A stretch of DNA of 64,000 nucleotides from Aporhodopirellula rubra (GCF_014192335.1 NZ_JACHXU010000010.1:163816-227815), one strand, 5' to 3'; shown: positions 9,301 through 18,618, counted from the first letter of the stretch. Program-made: numbers and translations. Notes: a model not told the origin generated them from the letters alone.

Positions 9301-12300
9301 CGCCGACGCCGAGCGAGAGGGCTTGCTCGACACTGTCGCTGATCCGGGAGGCTTCTTCCGGGGTAATTTTGACTCGGTCGACAACCACCGCGACGCTCTG
9401 CACTCGGCGGGAGTCGAGCGGTTTCGCGTTGTCGAGGTCAACGGTTTCGCCATCGATTCGCACGCGTGCGTAGCCACTGGATTTCAGCGTTGCCCAGGTA
9501 TCCATCGACGCTTCGCCGGCGGCGACTTCGATCGGCGCGAGTACCAAGGCACGCGTGCCTTCGGGCATTTGCAGGACCTTCTCGATGATTTGGTCCGACG
9601 TTTGGGTACCGATCGGCAGTTCACAATCGGGGCAGTGCATCGTCCCGAGTTTCGCGAATAGGATGCGCAGATAGTCGTAGACCTCGGTGACCGTGCCCAC
9701 GGTGCTGCGAGGCGAGTGGCCGAGGTTCTTTTGTTCGAGAGCGACGGCCGGCGATAACCCCTCGATCCGTTCGGCTTTGGGTTTCTGGACCTGGCCGATG
9801 AATTGTCTCGCGTAACTGGACAGCGATTCGACGTATCGTCGTTGACCCTCGGCGTAGATCGTGTCCATCGCCAGTGAGCTTTTGCCGCTGCCGCTGGGAC
9901 CGCAGAAAACGGTCATCGCGTCACGCGGCACCGCGACATTGACGTGCCGCAGGTTATGCTCGCACGCACCCTCGACGACGACGTGCGTGCGGGCTTTTGC
10001 GGGCGGTGCGACCACGTCGCGGATGGCTTTGGCGAGGCGATTGTGTTTGGTGCGTTTGACGCCGAGGACACCGGCGAGGGCTTCTCCGGTGTAACTGTCG
10101 GCAATCTTCGCGACGTCTTTGGGGCGTCCCTCCGCGACGATTTCACCGCCACCATGTCCGCCTTCGACGCCCATGTCGATGACCCAATCGGCGGTCTTGA
10201 TCACGTCAAGATTGTGTTCGACGATCACGATCGAATTGCCGCGGTCGGCGAGTCGGTTGATCACACCGAGCAGCAGTTCGATGTCGGCGAAGTGCAGACC
10301 TGTGGTGGGTTCGTCGAGAACGTAGAGTGTGTTGCCGGTGTCGCGGCGGCTGAGTTCTTTGGCGAGTTTGATCCGTTGGGCTTCGCCTCCCGAGAGCGTT
10401 GGCGAGGGTTGGCCGAGTTTCAGGTATTCGAGGCCGACATCGACGAGTGTTTGCAGTTTCTCGGCGACCTTCGGGATGTTTTGGAACAGATCGAGGGCTT
10501 CGGAGATGTCCATATCGAGAACATCGGCGATCGATTTGCCTTTGAATTTCACCGCCAACGTTTCACGGTTGTAACGTTCACCGCCGCACACCGGGCAGGT
10601 CACCCAAATGTCGGCGAGGAAGTCCATCTCGAGTTTGTTGGCGCCGTTGCCGTCGCAGGCACTGCAACGCCCGCCTTCGACGTTAAAACTAAAGCGGCCG
10701 ACGGTGTAGCCTCGCGTTTTCGCGTCAGGCAATTTGGCAAACAGGCTGCGAATCTCGTCGAAGACTTTGACGTACGTCGCCGGGTTACTCCGCGGGGTGC
10801 GTCCGATCGGCGATTGGTCGATCGCGATTGTTTTATCGAGGTGTTCGATGCCTTCGATCGAATCGTGATCACCGGGTTCGCATTCGGCGCCGTTGAGATC
10901 GCGGCGGAGTGCCGGTTCGAGAATGCCACCGATCAGCGAACTCTTTCCGCTGCCAGAAACACCGGTCACGCAAACGACGACACCGAGCGGGATGACCGCG
11001 TCGACGTTCTTCAGGTTGTGGAACGTCGCACCGCGGATCGTCAACGCTTTCGACTTGTCGATTTTGCGTGGTTCATCGGGCGGCAGGATCGAGCGGCGTC
11101 CCGAAAGGAACGCACCCGTGACGCTTTGTTCGGAACGGCAGACCTCGTCGATCGTTCCGCACGCGACGACGTGCCCGCCTTTGACTCCCGGGCCGGGACC
11201 GAAGTCGACGATCAAGTCCGACGCTCGCATCGTGTCTTCGTCGTGTTCGACGACAATCAGCGTGTTTCCAGCGTCACGCAACCGGGTCAGCGTTTCGATC
11301 AAACGGTCGTTGTCGCGTGAGTGCAACCCGATCGACGGTTCGTCGAGAATGTACAACACGCCAGCTAGGCCCGAGCCGATTTGACCGGCGAGGCGAATGC
11401 GTTGTGACTCACCTCCCGAAAGCGTCGGTGCGGTCCGCCCGAGTGTGAGGTAATCGAGACCGACGCCGAGTAGAAAGCCGATACGTCCGCGGATTTCCTT
11501 GAGAGCTTCCGACGCGATGCGTGCGTCGGTCGCCGACAGTTCGATGTCACGGAAGAAGTCCGCGAGTTGCTCGACCGACAGATCGCAGAGTTCCGGCAGA
11601 GTTTTGGAATCGGCCGGGATGTCTCCGGACGTTGTCGGCGTGTTGCCGTGAGCGGCGCCGTCGTTGTCTGTTTGCGGCGAAAATGATTTGCTGGTGATGC
11701 GGACCGCAGACGCCTGCGGGTTGAGCCGTCGGCCGTGGCAGTCAGGGCAATCAATCGTGCTCATGTGCTTTTCGAATTGCCGTAACTGCAATTTGTTGCG
11801 GCCGGCTCGATAGCGATCGAGTAGTTCGGGGATCAACCCTTCGAACTCGTGAACGTATTTCTTCGCCTTCTTGCCTGACACGAGCGAGGTGTCGAACGAT
11901 TCGTCGACGCCCCACAACCAAACCTGTCTGGCTTTCTCGGGCAAGTCCGCCCAATTGCTCGAGAGCATCGTGCCGGATTCGAGTTCGAGTGCCTCGTCGA
12001 TCGCGTCGGCGAAGCCCATGTAGATTTGTCGTCGATAACGGCCGACGTCGCCCCATTTGCCCAACAGCGTCACGGCCCCGCCGCGGACCGATTTCGACGT
12101 GTCCGGGATCAGCAAGTCGGGAACGAACGTGTACAAACGCCCGATGCCGTCGCACGACATGCACATCCCCTGCGGACTGTTGAAACTGAACAGTTGCGGG
12201 GTGGGGGCGCGGAAGCTCGTTCCACATTGGGGACAGGAATAACGTGACGAGAACAGATGATCGTGTTTGGCCGGTCCGACCTCATCGGTCAGCGTGTCCG

Positions 12301-13144
12301 TGACGGCGGCAATCAGCGTCGCGTCGCCGAGTTTCAACGCCAATTCGACCGCTTCGCTCGCGCGGGCTCGGTCGAGAGACGCGTCGATCGTCCGCGGCAC
12401 GATGATCCGATCGACGACGACTTCCACGTCGTGCCGGACCGAACGATCCAGAGGTGGCGGGTCGGACAGCCGGATCGTGTCGCCGTCGACGCGGGCGCGG
12501 TTGAACCCCTGTTTGCGAAGGTCTTCAAACAGGTCTTTGAATTCGCCTTTTTGTCCGCGAACCAGCGGTGCCAGCACCCACAACGCGGCCTCGTTATCGT
12601 CGTCATTGAAGTCCGCATCTTCGACGCACCCGAGCATGCGGCTGAGGATTGCGTCGGCCGTTTGGGCTTGGATGGTCGTTTCGCAGTACGGGCAATAACC
12701 GGTACCGACACGCGCGAACAGCACGCGAAGGAAGTCATGAATTTCGGTGATCGTTCCGACGGTACTGCGCGGGTTGTTGCCCGTCGATTTCTGACTGATC
12801 GAGATCGAGGGGCTCAGGCCGGTGACGAGGTCGACGTCCGGTTTGGGCATCTGGCCCATGAACTGACGCGCCGAGTTGCTGAGACTCTCGACGTATCGCC
12901 GTTGGCCTTCGGCGTAGAGCGTGTCGAACGCCAGCGAGCTTTTCCCGCTGCCCGACACACCGGAGAAACAGATCAGTTGCCCGCGGGGCAGGGACAGGTC
13001 GATATCGCGAAGGTTATGTTCGCGGGCACCTTTGACGGTAATTTCACGCGAATTCGCATCGACGACACGCGGCGACACATCGCGACCGTTCGGCAATTCA
13101 CCGTTGGTCGAAATAGCACAATCCTTTGGGGCACGGTCAGTCAA
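6380..13144 (-). CDS. uvrA: Tandem-duplicated UvrA excinuclease subunit with extra C-terminal domain
   Basis: This 2,254-residue protein is two complete UvrA units in one chain plus a tail. Unit 1 (about 1-1030) has Walker A motifs near residues 62 and 726, the LSGGESQRIRLAGQ signature and CPYC/CPQC/CSAC zinc cysteines. Unit 2 (about 1050-2000) repeats this layout with Walker A motifs near 1081 and 1712 and two LSGGEAQR signatures. There are therefore four ABC ATPase sites, where ordinary UvrA (about 940 residues) has two and works as a dimer. A proline-rich linker (about 2020-2095) leads to a 155-residue domain starting QPWKALGRRWHTLAKGFP, which I do not recognise. UvrA senses DNA damage and loads UvrB. 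Duplicated UvrA proteins occur in planctomycetes; whether both units act in repair is inferred. Confidence 0.93.
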   Translation of the reverse strand: MTDRAPKDCAISTNGELPNGRDVSPRVVDANSREITVKGAREHNLRDIDLSLPRGQLICFSGVSGSGKSSLAFDTLYAEGQRRYVESLSNSARQFMGQMPKPDVDLVTGLSPSISISQKSTGNNPRSTVGTITEIHDFLRVLFARVGTGYCPYCETTIQAQTADAILSRMLGCVEDADFNDDDNEAALWVLAPLVRGQKGEFKDLFEDLRKQGFNRARVDGDTIRLSDPPPLDRSVRHDVEVVVDRIIVPRTIDASLDRARASEAVELALKLGDATLIAAVTDTLTDEVGPAKHDHLFSSRYSCPQCGTSFRAPTPQLFSFNSPQGMCMSCDGIGRLYTFVPDLLIPDTSKSVRGGAVTLLGKWGDVGRYRRQIYMGFADAIDEALELESGTMLSSNWADLPEKARQVWLWGVDESFDTSLVSGKKAKKYVHEFEGLIPELLDRYRAGRNKLQLRQFEKHMSTIDCPDCHGRRLNPQASAVRITSKSFSPQTDNDGAAHGNTPTTSGDIPADSKTLPELCDLSVEQLADFFRDIELSATDARIASEALKEIRGRIGFLLGVGLDYLTLGRTAPTLSGGESQRIRLAGQIGSGLAGVLYILDEPSIGLHSRDNDRLIETLTRLRDAGNTLIVVEHDEDTMRASDLIVDFGPGPGVKGGHVVACGTIDEVCRSEQSVTGAFLSGRRSILPPDEPRKIDKSKALTIRGATFHNLKNVDAVIPLGVVVCVTGVSGSGKSSLIGGILEPALRRDLNGAECEPGDHDSIEGIEHLDKTIAIDQSPIGRTPRSNPATYVKVFDEIRSLFAKLPDAKTRGYTVGRFSFNVEGGRCSACDGNGANKLEMDFLADIWVTCPVCGGERYNRETLAVKFKGKSIADVLDMDISEALDLFQNIPKVAEKLQTLVDVGLEYLKLGQPSPTLSGGEAQRIKLAKELSRRDTGNTLYVLDEPTTGLHFADIELLLGVINRLADRGNSIVIVEHNLDVIKTADWVIDMGVEGGHGGGEIVAEGRPKDVAKIADSYTGEALAGVLGVKRTKHNRLAKAIRDVVAPPAKARTHVVVEGACEHNLRHVNVAVPRDAMTVFCGPSGSGKSSLAMDTIYAEGQRRYVESLSSYARQFIGQVQKPKAERIEGLSPAVALEQKNLGHSPRSTVGTVTEVYDYLRILFAKLGTMHCPDCELPIGTQTSDQIIEKVLQMPEGTRALVLAPIEVAAGEASMDTWATLKSSGYARVRIDGETVDLDNAKPLDSRRVQSVAVVVDRVKITPEEASRISDSVEQALSLGVGVIEIAIADSDRPEPEWETIRHSQHLVCGCCGRSFNQLTPHHFSFNSTIGWCPGCQGLGTQTGTNPAALMGTPQQTLADGGALLWPKNDQAVSRWMLRALSRSTNIPIDQPIELLTLSQKRMLFHGLGPRWIEVRRSDATETDRESETATKGHPGDILFRYQFKGFYPALEEASRLTPGLRAKLETFVAEIDCSVCNGSRLRDDSAAVKFRGHTIGDLVHMPLDRLASDVDSWDLDQREKKIAGELVREIESRVSFLRDVGLDYLSLHRGASTLSGGEAQRIRLAAQLGSGLCGVLYVLDEPTIGLHPRDNLRLLSALHRLRDQGNTLLVVEHDHDVIAGSDYLCDFGPRAGRNGGNIVAEGPPLAIEPRETSVTAPYLSGEKQIELPAVRRPVFADSGKPMVDFLSVKGARENNLNNVDIDIPLGVMTAITGPSGSGKSSLINGIVYPVLARRLHRARIQSGRHDEIGGLRYINKVIRVDQSPLGNSPSSNPATYTGVFDLIRGEFASLPDARERRFTPRTFSFNVSGGRCETCEGSGQRKIEMHFLPDVWIPCEECGARRYNEDVLEVKLHGRSIADVLEMPCGEAAEMFAFQPRIHRVIQTLCDVGLEYVTLGQSAPTLSGGEAQRVKLAAELARPATGHTLYLLDEPTTGLHFGDIEKLLHVMQQLVEIGNTVIVIEHNLDVIKCADWVIDMGPGAGVHGGSVVYEGTPEGLAATATAKDITGPVSVTAAFLADSLHGTRTAKPIPPGSPPERPTPQPHASATTTSPASKSPTEASAPNNPPRPTASRPTPPTKPAPSPPTTPAQPLQPQPPAEFTIAQPWKALGRRWHTLAKGFPDNSAPAWPLELVDTALDLLAKVAGEKSLDYPAPDRVGVKLESGNENDTLPLWAELETKRTDGVHLKLNGPKTAIDLEQLLSLDWLESQDDSGTVNLNDAERVTLTLRLTEVEHAQSSKLKTFLQTHLNRTRLSS

Positions 13145-13363
13145 AGCAAGAAATCAAGCGAGTGAGGATCGACCACGAGGGCGGCGTTCCAGTTGCCGCG
13201 CGAAATTGTCCGGATGATCGGTGGGCAAGTTGATCGGTGAGCAATGCGGCATCAAACGGTTCAACGTGTCGATTATCTATTCTCCGACGTGCGAACACGT
13301 CCAGAGAGAGCAAACAGGCGAGACAATCGGGAATGGGAGTTCCCGACGGTGATGAGTTCGTTT

Positions 13364-14455
13364 TTAGTTGAGTTCGTCAGGAAGGGAACCGCTGTCACGA
13401 AGGTGTCGTTGCAGGTAGTTGGCACGTTCGATGTGCCGATCGCTGGTCGTCAGCATGCGTCCTTGCAATTTCTGTAAGTGAGCGGGTTGGGTGTGGATGA
13501 ACAGTTTATTGATCGTGGCGACTTCGACGTCGTCGATCAGTCCCAGGTTCACGCCCATGCGGACTTTCGACAGGTAGTGCATCGTCTCTTCGCTGCTGAT
13601 CTTCCTCGCCGTGCTGAGGATCCCGAGTGCGCGGCTGACATCGTCGAGCAAATCTTGCTCGCCTTTTTCCATCAGGAAGTCACGTGCTTTGCGTTCGTAA
13701 TCGATGATCCGTGGTACCACCTCTTCGCCGACCATCGTCAACAGTTCGCGTTCGGTGTGTCCGAGCGTGACTTGGTTACTGACTTGGTAGAAATCGCCGG
13801 TGTACTGCGATCCTTCGCCGTAGAGTCCACGCACGGTCACGTTGATCCGCTGCATACTACGGAAGACTTTTTCGATCTGTTGTGTGATGACCAGACCCGG
13901 CAGATGCAACATCACGCTGACCCGGAGTCCGGTGCCGACGTTCGTCGGGCAGGCGGTCAAGTATCCGAATCGAGGATGGAACGCGTAGAGCAGTTCGCCT
14001 TCGATCGCATCGTCGAGTTTATCGATTTGTTCCCAGGCACTGACGAGGTCCAAACCGCTGTGCATGACCTGGATACGCAAATGATCTTCTTCGTTGATCA
14101 TCACGGAGTATTGTTCGCAGGGGTCAATCGCGACGGCGCGGCTGCCTTCGGATTCAGCGATCTCGCGACTGATCAGTTGCCGTTCGACGAGGAATTGCCG
14201 GTCGACTTCGGACAACGAATCGATGTCGACGTATTGAATGTCGTCCCAGCCCGCGAGGGCCTCGAGACGCGTGCGAACTTGCCGCTCGATCTTTTTACGA
14301 TCGTCTTCGCTGCATTTTTTAATGAACGGGAATCCCGCGAGATTGCGGGCCAAGCGGATCCGGCTGCTGATGACGATATCCGATTCGGGACCGGTACCCT
14401 TGAGCCATTCGCCGCTATTTTTCACCAGGACGGAGAGGTCGAAGGCTTGTTTCAT
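13364..14455 (-). CDS. mcsB: Protein-arginine kinase McsB
   Basis: This 363-residue protein has the ATP:guanido phosphotransferase fold. Family landmarks include VISSRIRLARNLAGFPF near residue 28, INEEDHLRIQVM, TACPTNVGTGLRVSVMLHLP and the nucleotide-binding RGLYGEGSQ loop. In Firmicutes McsB phosphorylates arginines on misfolded proteins to mark them for ClpC-ClpP, with McsA as activator. Here its start overlaps the stop of mcsA by four bases (ATGA), so the pair is translationally coupled. No ctsR or clpC is adjacent, so any regulon differs from the Bacillus mcsA-mcsB-clpC operon. It is followed on the same strand, after about 220 bases, by the giant uvrA. Confidence 0.92.
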   Translation of the reverse strand: MKQAFDLSVLVKNSGEWLKGTGPESDIVISSRIRLARNLAGFPFIKKCSEDDRKKIERQVRTRLEALAGWDDIQYVDIDSLSEVDRQFLVERQLISREIAESEGSRAVAIDPCEQYSVMINEEDHLRIQVMHSGLDLVSAWEQIDKLDDAIEGELLYAFHPRFGYLTACPTNVGTGLRVSVMLHLPGLVITQQIEKVFRSMQRINVTVRGLYGEGSQYTGDFYQVSNQVTLGHTERELLTMVGEEVVPRIIDYERKARDFLMEKGEQDLLDDVSRALGILSTARKISSEETMHYLSKVRMGVNLGLIDDVEVATINKLFIHTQPAHLQKLQGRMLTTSDRHIERANYLQRHLRDSGSLPDELN

Positions 14456-15081
14456 TGCCCGCCTCCTTCCGATGCCGGCGTATCGCCGCCGGAACTTTGG
14501 CTGTCGGATTTCGGACCGTCATCGCCCGTGTCGTCATTCCCCGATTCACCATCATCCGCGGGAGGAACGTAGCCGGGGTGTTTGGGGTCGCCCTGGATTT
14601 CGTTGATCTTGTCGCGAATCTGGGAGGCCTTTTCGTAATCTTCGCTTTGGACGGCCGCTTCCATCGCTTTACGAAGGCCGATCAATTCTGCTTGTGCGTC
14701 CACGTTCGCTGCCGCCCGTGAGGGGCGTTTTCCGGTGTGTTCGAGTGAATCGTGGATGTTAATTAACAGGGGCGTGAGGTCGGATTCGAAATGGGTGTAA
14801 TCCATCGGACAGCCGAGGCGACCCGAGTTGCGGAACTCGAAAAAAGTGATCCCACAGGAGGGGCATTCTTTCTTGTCGAGTTTTTGCAGCTCTTCTTTGG
14901 TTTGGCCGAGCTGCAATTGCTTGGCGAGCGCTCCGGTGATCGTTTTGATCGGGCTCGGTTCGTCTTTTTGCAGCACCGTGCGAGCGTGATGCTCACAAAG
15001 ATGCAAAATCTGCGGGCCACCCGGTTGGGTCAGCTCGGTGATGTGAAAAGTGGCGGGTTTGTCGCAATACTGACATTTCAT
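14452..15081 (-). CDS. mcsA: McsA-like zinc-finger/UVR-motif protein, activator of McsB
   Basis: This 209-residue protein opens MKCQYCDKPATFHIT, with paired cysteines (C3/C6 and a later LCEHH), then a second CPSC...GCPMDY zinc finger, and a UVR helix pair around RKAMEAAVQSEDYEKASQIRDKIN. This is the McsA architecture. McsA binds zinc and activates McsB. The C-terminus is a low-complexity acidic/serine tail of about 40 residues absent from Bacillus McsA. The ATG at 15081 is chosen because the first zinc finger begins immediately; longer reading upstream is unrelated. It shares a four-base overlap with mcsB and diverges from trpE over about 205 bases. Confidence 0.9.
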   Translation of the reverse strand: MKCQYCDKPATFHITELTQPGGPQILHLCEHHARTVLQKDEPSPIKTITGALAKQLQLGQTKEELQKLDKKECPSCGITFFEFRNSGRLGCPMDYTHFESDLTPLLINIHDSLEHTGKRPSRAAANVDAQAELIGLRKAMEAAVQSEDYEKASQIRDKINEIQGDPKHPGYVPPADDGESGNDDTGDDGPKSDSQSSGGDTPASEGGGQ

Positions 15082-15286
15082 GGGGATCTCGATAGGTGGG
15101 TTGTCGGTATTACGTTCCGGGGCGTCGGCATGTTTTCTCAGTAGCGAAGAAACGTTCAGGGATTCTATCGCTGCCCCTAGGAGTGTCAACGCGAGCAGGA
15201 ATGAACCGAAACGTGTTCCCGGTTGTCGTTTTGACTCAGTCTGCCCAAACTATTGCCGCTGCTTCGGTTCTCTCGCAAAAACTAAC

Positions 15287-16798
15287 ATGCACCACCCGTC
15301 CCCGAACGAATTCTCTGATCTCGCCCGCCGTTACGATTTCGTGCCGGTGTTCCGACGATTGCTCTCTGACGCGTTGACCCCCGTGACGGCGTTCACGCTG
15401 CTCGATGACGGAGGCCCCGCTTTTTTGATCGAAAGTGTGATCGGGGGCGAGAAAGTCGGCCGCTACAGTTTTCTCGGAGCCAAACCGCTGGCGAGATTTT
15501 CCGCCAAAGGAAAAACGATCTGGCAGACGGAATCGTCGACCGGGGAAGTCGTCGAGTCGACGAGCGACGATCCGTTGGACGAATTTCGCAAACATTTTCG
15601 TGATCGCACCGCGACTCTTGACGCGTTGCCGCCGTTTATCGGTGGGGCGATCGGTTACGCAGGATATGACGTCGTCCGATATGTCGAGGATTTACCCGAC
15701 TCCACCGAAGATGATCGCAACCTGCCTGATCTGGATTTTGCGTTCTATCACACGTTGTGCGTGTTCGATCACGTCGACAAAACGATCACGATCGTGTCGC
15801 TCGCCGATTGTCGCGGAATCACCGAAGACGGGGGCGATATCGATGCGGCGTACGCTCAAGCGGCGGGCGAAGTCGATCGAACGATCGAACAACTCAACCA
15901 ACCGCTGCCGCACCAGTGTGAAGAAATTCTCGAAGCCGACCAACGACATCGATTGCCGGTCGAGTCGAACTTCACGAGAGAGTCGTTTTGTGACGCCGTG
16001 CGACAATGTGTCGAGTACATTCGCGCCGGTGATATCTTTCAAGTCGTTCCGAGCCAGCGTTTGACGGTTCACAGTGATGTCGATCCGTTGGCGGTGTATC
16101 GATCGTTGCGGGTGGTAAACCCGTCGCCGTTTATGTTTTTTGTCCGCACGCCCGCCTGCGTGTTGGTCGGATGCAGTCCCGAGATCATGTGCCGCGTCAA
16201 AGACGGCATGGTGACGGTGCGTCCGCTCGCGGGAACCCGGCCTCGCGGTGCGACGGAAGCGGAAGACATCGCGTTGGAAAAGGAATTACTCGCTGATCCG
16301 AAAGAGCGTGCCGAGCACGTCATGTTGGTCGATCTCGGACGCAACGACATCGGACGGGTTGCCGAGTTCGGCACCGTTGAGTTGACGGAGATCATGGTGA
16401 TCGAGCGTTACTCACACGTGATGCACATCAGCAGCGAGGTGCGTGGCAAACTGCGTGAGGGGCTCGATGCGTTCGACGCGTTGAAGGCGTGTTTGCCGGC
16501 AGGCACGGTTTCGGGTGCCCCCAAAGTTCGCGCGATGGAGGTGATTGACGAGATCGAACCTCACCGGCGCGGCCCCTACGGTGGTGCGGTCGGTTACATC
16601 GACTATCGCGGAAACATGGACACGTGTTTGGCCCTGCGAACGATCGTGTTCCAAGACAACACGTATCACGTCCAAGCCGGGTGCGGCGTCGTCGCGGACA
16701 GTGATCCTGATAAAGAATACGAGGAAACACTCAATAAAGCTCGGGCGTTGATCGCCGCGATCGAATGGACAATCGCCCGAACGGAGAACGGATCCTAG
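15287..16798 (+). CDS. trpE: Anthranilate synthase component I
   Basis: This 503-residue protein matches TrpE. The N-terminal regulatory region contains FLIESVIGGEKVGRYSFLG, which holds the tryptophan feedback site (LLES-type). The chorismate-binding catalytic domain contains ADIFQVVPSQR, SPEIMCRV, PLAGTRPRG, VDLGRNDIGRVA and the late GGAVGYIDYRGNMDTCLALRT. It makes anthranilate from chorismate with a TrpG glutaminase. No trpG or other trp gene follows; the gene stands alone. The ATG at 15287 begins ten residues before the usual N-terminal helix. A hairpin at 16849-16865 lies between it and the convergent DUF1501 gene. Confidence 0.95.
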   Translation: MHHPSPNEFSDLARRYDFVPVFRRLLSDALTPVTAFTLLDDGGPAFLIESVIGGEKVGRYSFLGAKPLARFSAKGKTIWQTESSTGEVVESTSDDPLDEFRKHFRDRTATLDALPPFIGGAIGYAGYDVVRYVEDLPDSTEDDRNLPDLDFAFYHTLCVFDHVDKTITIVSLADCRGITEDGGDIDAAYAQAAGEVDRTIEQLNQPLPHQCEEILEADQRHRLPVESNFTRESFCDAVRQCVEYIRAGDIFQVVPSQRLTVHSDVDPLAVYRSLRVVNPSPFMFFVRTPACVLVGCSPEIMCRVKDGMVTVRPLAGTRPRGATEAEDIALEKELLADPKERAEHVMLVDLGRNDIGRVAEFGTVELTEIMVIERYSHVMHISSEVRGKLREGLDAFDALKACLPAGTVSGAPKVRAMEVIDEIEPHRRGPYGGAVGYIDYRGNMDTCLALRTIVFQDNTYHVQAGCGVVADSDPDKEYEETLNKARALIAAIEWTIARTENGS

Positions 16799-16848
16799 CC
16801 GGTCTCGCTCTCGGCGGGAGCGAACGGCGTGAAGGCGAACGCGTAAGC

Positions 16849-16865
16849 GAGTCTCGCCGAGACTC
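16849..16865. terminator. Hairpin between convergent trpE and DUF1501 gene
   Basis: gagtctc (16849-16855) pairs with gagactc (16859-16865) around a gcc loop. The position between two convergent genes fits a bidirectional terminator, but there is no T-run on either side, so the role is uncertain. Confidence 0.35.
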
Positions 16866-16937
16866 ACACCTCCGGGCCGCCGCGTCTGAACCCGCCGAGC
16901 CTCCACGGCCGCGTCATCGATCTCTGCGTAAAACGAT

Positions 16938-18392
16938 CTAGATGATCGCGTGGATCGGTTCGACTTCTTCGACGCCGACCAATTTCTGATCCAGACCGCT
17001 GTAGAAATACGAGAGGTGGTTGGGATCGAGTCCCATTTGATGCAGGATCGTTGCATGCAAATTTTTGACATGCAACGGGTTCTCAACCGCGACGCTGCCC
17101 AGTTCGTCCGTGGTCCCGTGACTGATTCCGCCTTTGATTCCGCCGCCGGCCATCCACATCGTGAACCCGAACGAGTTGTGGTCTCGGCCGCTGCCCTTGG
17201 CATATTCCGCGGTGGGTTGTCGTCCGAATTCCCCGCCCCAAACGACCAACGTTTCGTCGAGCAGTCCGGTGCGTTTGAGGTCCGTCAGCAGTGCGGCGAT
17301 CGGTTGATCGGTCGCGCCGGCGTGTTTGTTGTGGTTGGTTTCCAGATCGCCGTGCGCGTCCCAGTTGTCATCATTGTGGGCACCGCCGCTGTAGAGCTGA
17401 ATGAAACGAACACCACGCTGGACGAGTCGCCGGGCGAGCAGACAGCGTGTGCCGAAGTCCGCCGTCCGGGGTTGGTCGACTCCGTAGAGGGCACGCGTTT
17501 CAGCGGTTTCGCCTGACAAATCAACAGCTTCGGGGGCCGTTGACTGCATGTTGTACGCGAGTTCGTAACTGCTGATCCGCGACGCGAGCGACTCTTCGCC
17601 GGCGTTCTGAACCAGATGGCGATGGTTGGCGGCTTGGATCGAGTCGAGGATGCGTCGTTGGGCGATCGGTGTGAGGTCGCTCGGCGGTGCCAAATCTAAG
17701 ATCGGTGCCCCTTTCGAGCGAAACACGGTGCCTTGATAAGTCGCGGGCATGTAACCGCTCGACCAGTTTTTCGCGCCGCTGATCGGGCCGCCGGTCGGAT
17801 CGAGCATGACGACGAACCCGGGCAGGTTTTGGTTTTCGCTGCCCAGGCCGTACGTCAGCCAAGAGCCCAGCGACGGGTTGCCCGACAGGATCTTGCCGCT
17901 GTTCATCATCAGCATCGCCGAGCCGTGGATGGGCGAGTCGGCGGTCATCGAGTGCAGGAACGCGATGTCGTCGACGTGACGTGCGACGTTGGGGAACAGC
18001 GACGAGACCTGTTTGCCGCATTGTCCGTATGGTTTGAAATCCCAGCGAGGTTCGACGATCCGCCCGCCGCTTCGATGGCCACCCCGCCCGAAGGTTTTCA
18101 CGTCGACCGTTTTGCCGTCCATCCCTTTCATCAACGGCTTGTGATCAAACGTGTCGATGTGGCTGGGCCCGCCGTACATGAAAAGGAAGATGACGGATTT
18201 GGCTTTGGGAGCAAAATGCGGCGGTTTGACGGCCATCGGGCCGGGCAAGGCTCCCGCCGTGTCATTACCGTTGGCAGATTGAAAAAAGTCGTCCGCCCCT
18301 AGCATTCCGCTCAGAGCCGCGGCCCCAAAACCGGCACCGGCCTCCCAAATGAATTCACGTCGAGTACGACCACAAAAAGATTTCTGGCTCAT
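16938..18392 (-). CDS. DUF1501 family Tat-exported protein (orphan)
   Basis: This 484-residue DUF1501 protein opens with CGRTRREFIWEAGAGFGAAALSG, a twin-arginine-type signal, followed by the family blocks VIFLFMYGGPSHIDTFDHKP, AHNDDNWDAHGDLETNHNKH, VVWGGEFGRQPTAEYAKGSGRDHN and a final DLHATILHQMGLDPNHLSYFYSG-type segment. It belongs to the longer subfamily usually annotated as sulfatase-like DUF1501. Unlike the copy at 4188 it has no DUF1549/DUF1553 gene beside it. Its start diverges from nadA over about 225 bases. The enzymatic role is unknown for the family. Confidence 0.87.
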   Translation of the reverse strand: MSQKSFCGRTRREFIWEAGAGFGAAALSGMLGADDFFQSANGNDTAGALPGPMAVKPPHFAPKAKSVIFLFMYGGPSHIDTFDHKPLMKGMDGKTVDVKTFGRGGHRSGGRIVEPRWDFKPYGQCGKQVSSLFPNVARHVDDIAFLHSMTADSPIHGSAMLMMNSGKILSGNPSLGSWLTYGLGSENQNLPGFVVMLDPTGGPISGAKNWSSGYMPATYQGTVFRSKGAPILDLAPPSDLTPIAQRRILDSIQAANHRHLVQNAGEESLASRISSYELAYNMQSTAPEAVDLSGETAETRALYGVDQPRTADFGTRCLLARRLVQRGVRFIQLYSGGAHNDDNWDAHGDLETNHNKHAGATDQPIAALLTDLKRTGLLDETLVVWGGEFGRQPTAEYAKGSGRDHNSFGFTMWMAGGGIKGGISHGTTDELGSVAVENPLHVKNLHATILHQMGLDPNHLSYFYSGLDQKLVGVEEVEPIHAII

Positions 18393-18618
18393 GGCAGCGG
18401 CGGGGCAGAAGGGCGGGGAGGGTGTGCGAGAGGCAATACGATTGAGAGCAACTCACAGTCTACAGGGAAAAGGACAGGAAAGCGGGAAAGCAGGGCCAAC
18501 ATCCACCCACCACCTACCAACCACCTCCCCTCCGTTTATGAAACGTCGCGTGACGGGTAGAATCAAAACAGTGACGTGCCCCACCTCGCACTTTTCCAGC
18601 TCGCATCCAGGGAAATCG

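Noticed and set aside
9944-11320. 458-codon open frame antisense to uvrA
   Set aside because: It is a shadow of the conserved UvrA coding frame in GC-rich DNA; the UvrA frame carries all the motifs and the opposite one resembles nothing.
13478-14572. 364-codon frame antisense to mcsB
   Set aside because: It mirrors the McsB codons and has no signal, domain or ribosome site.
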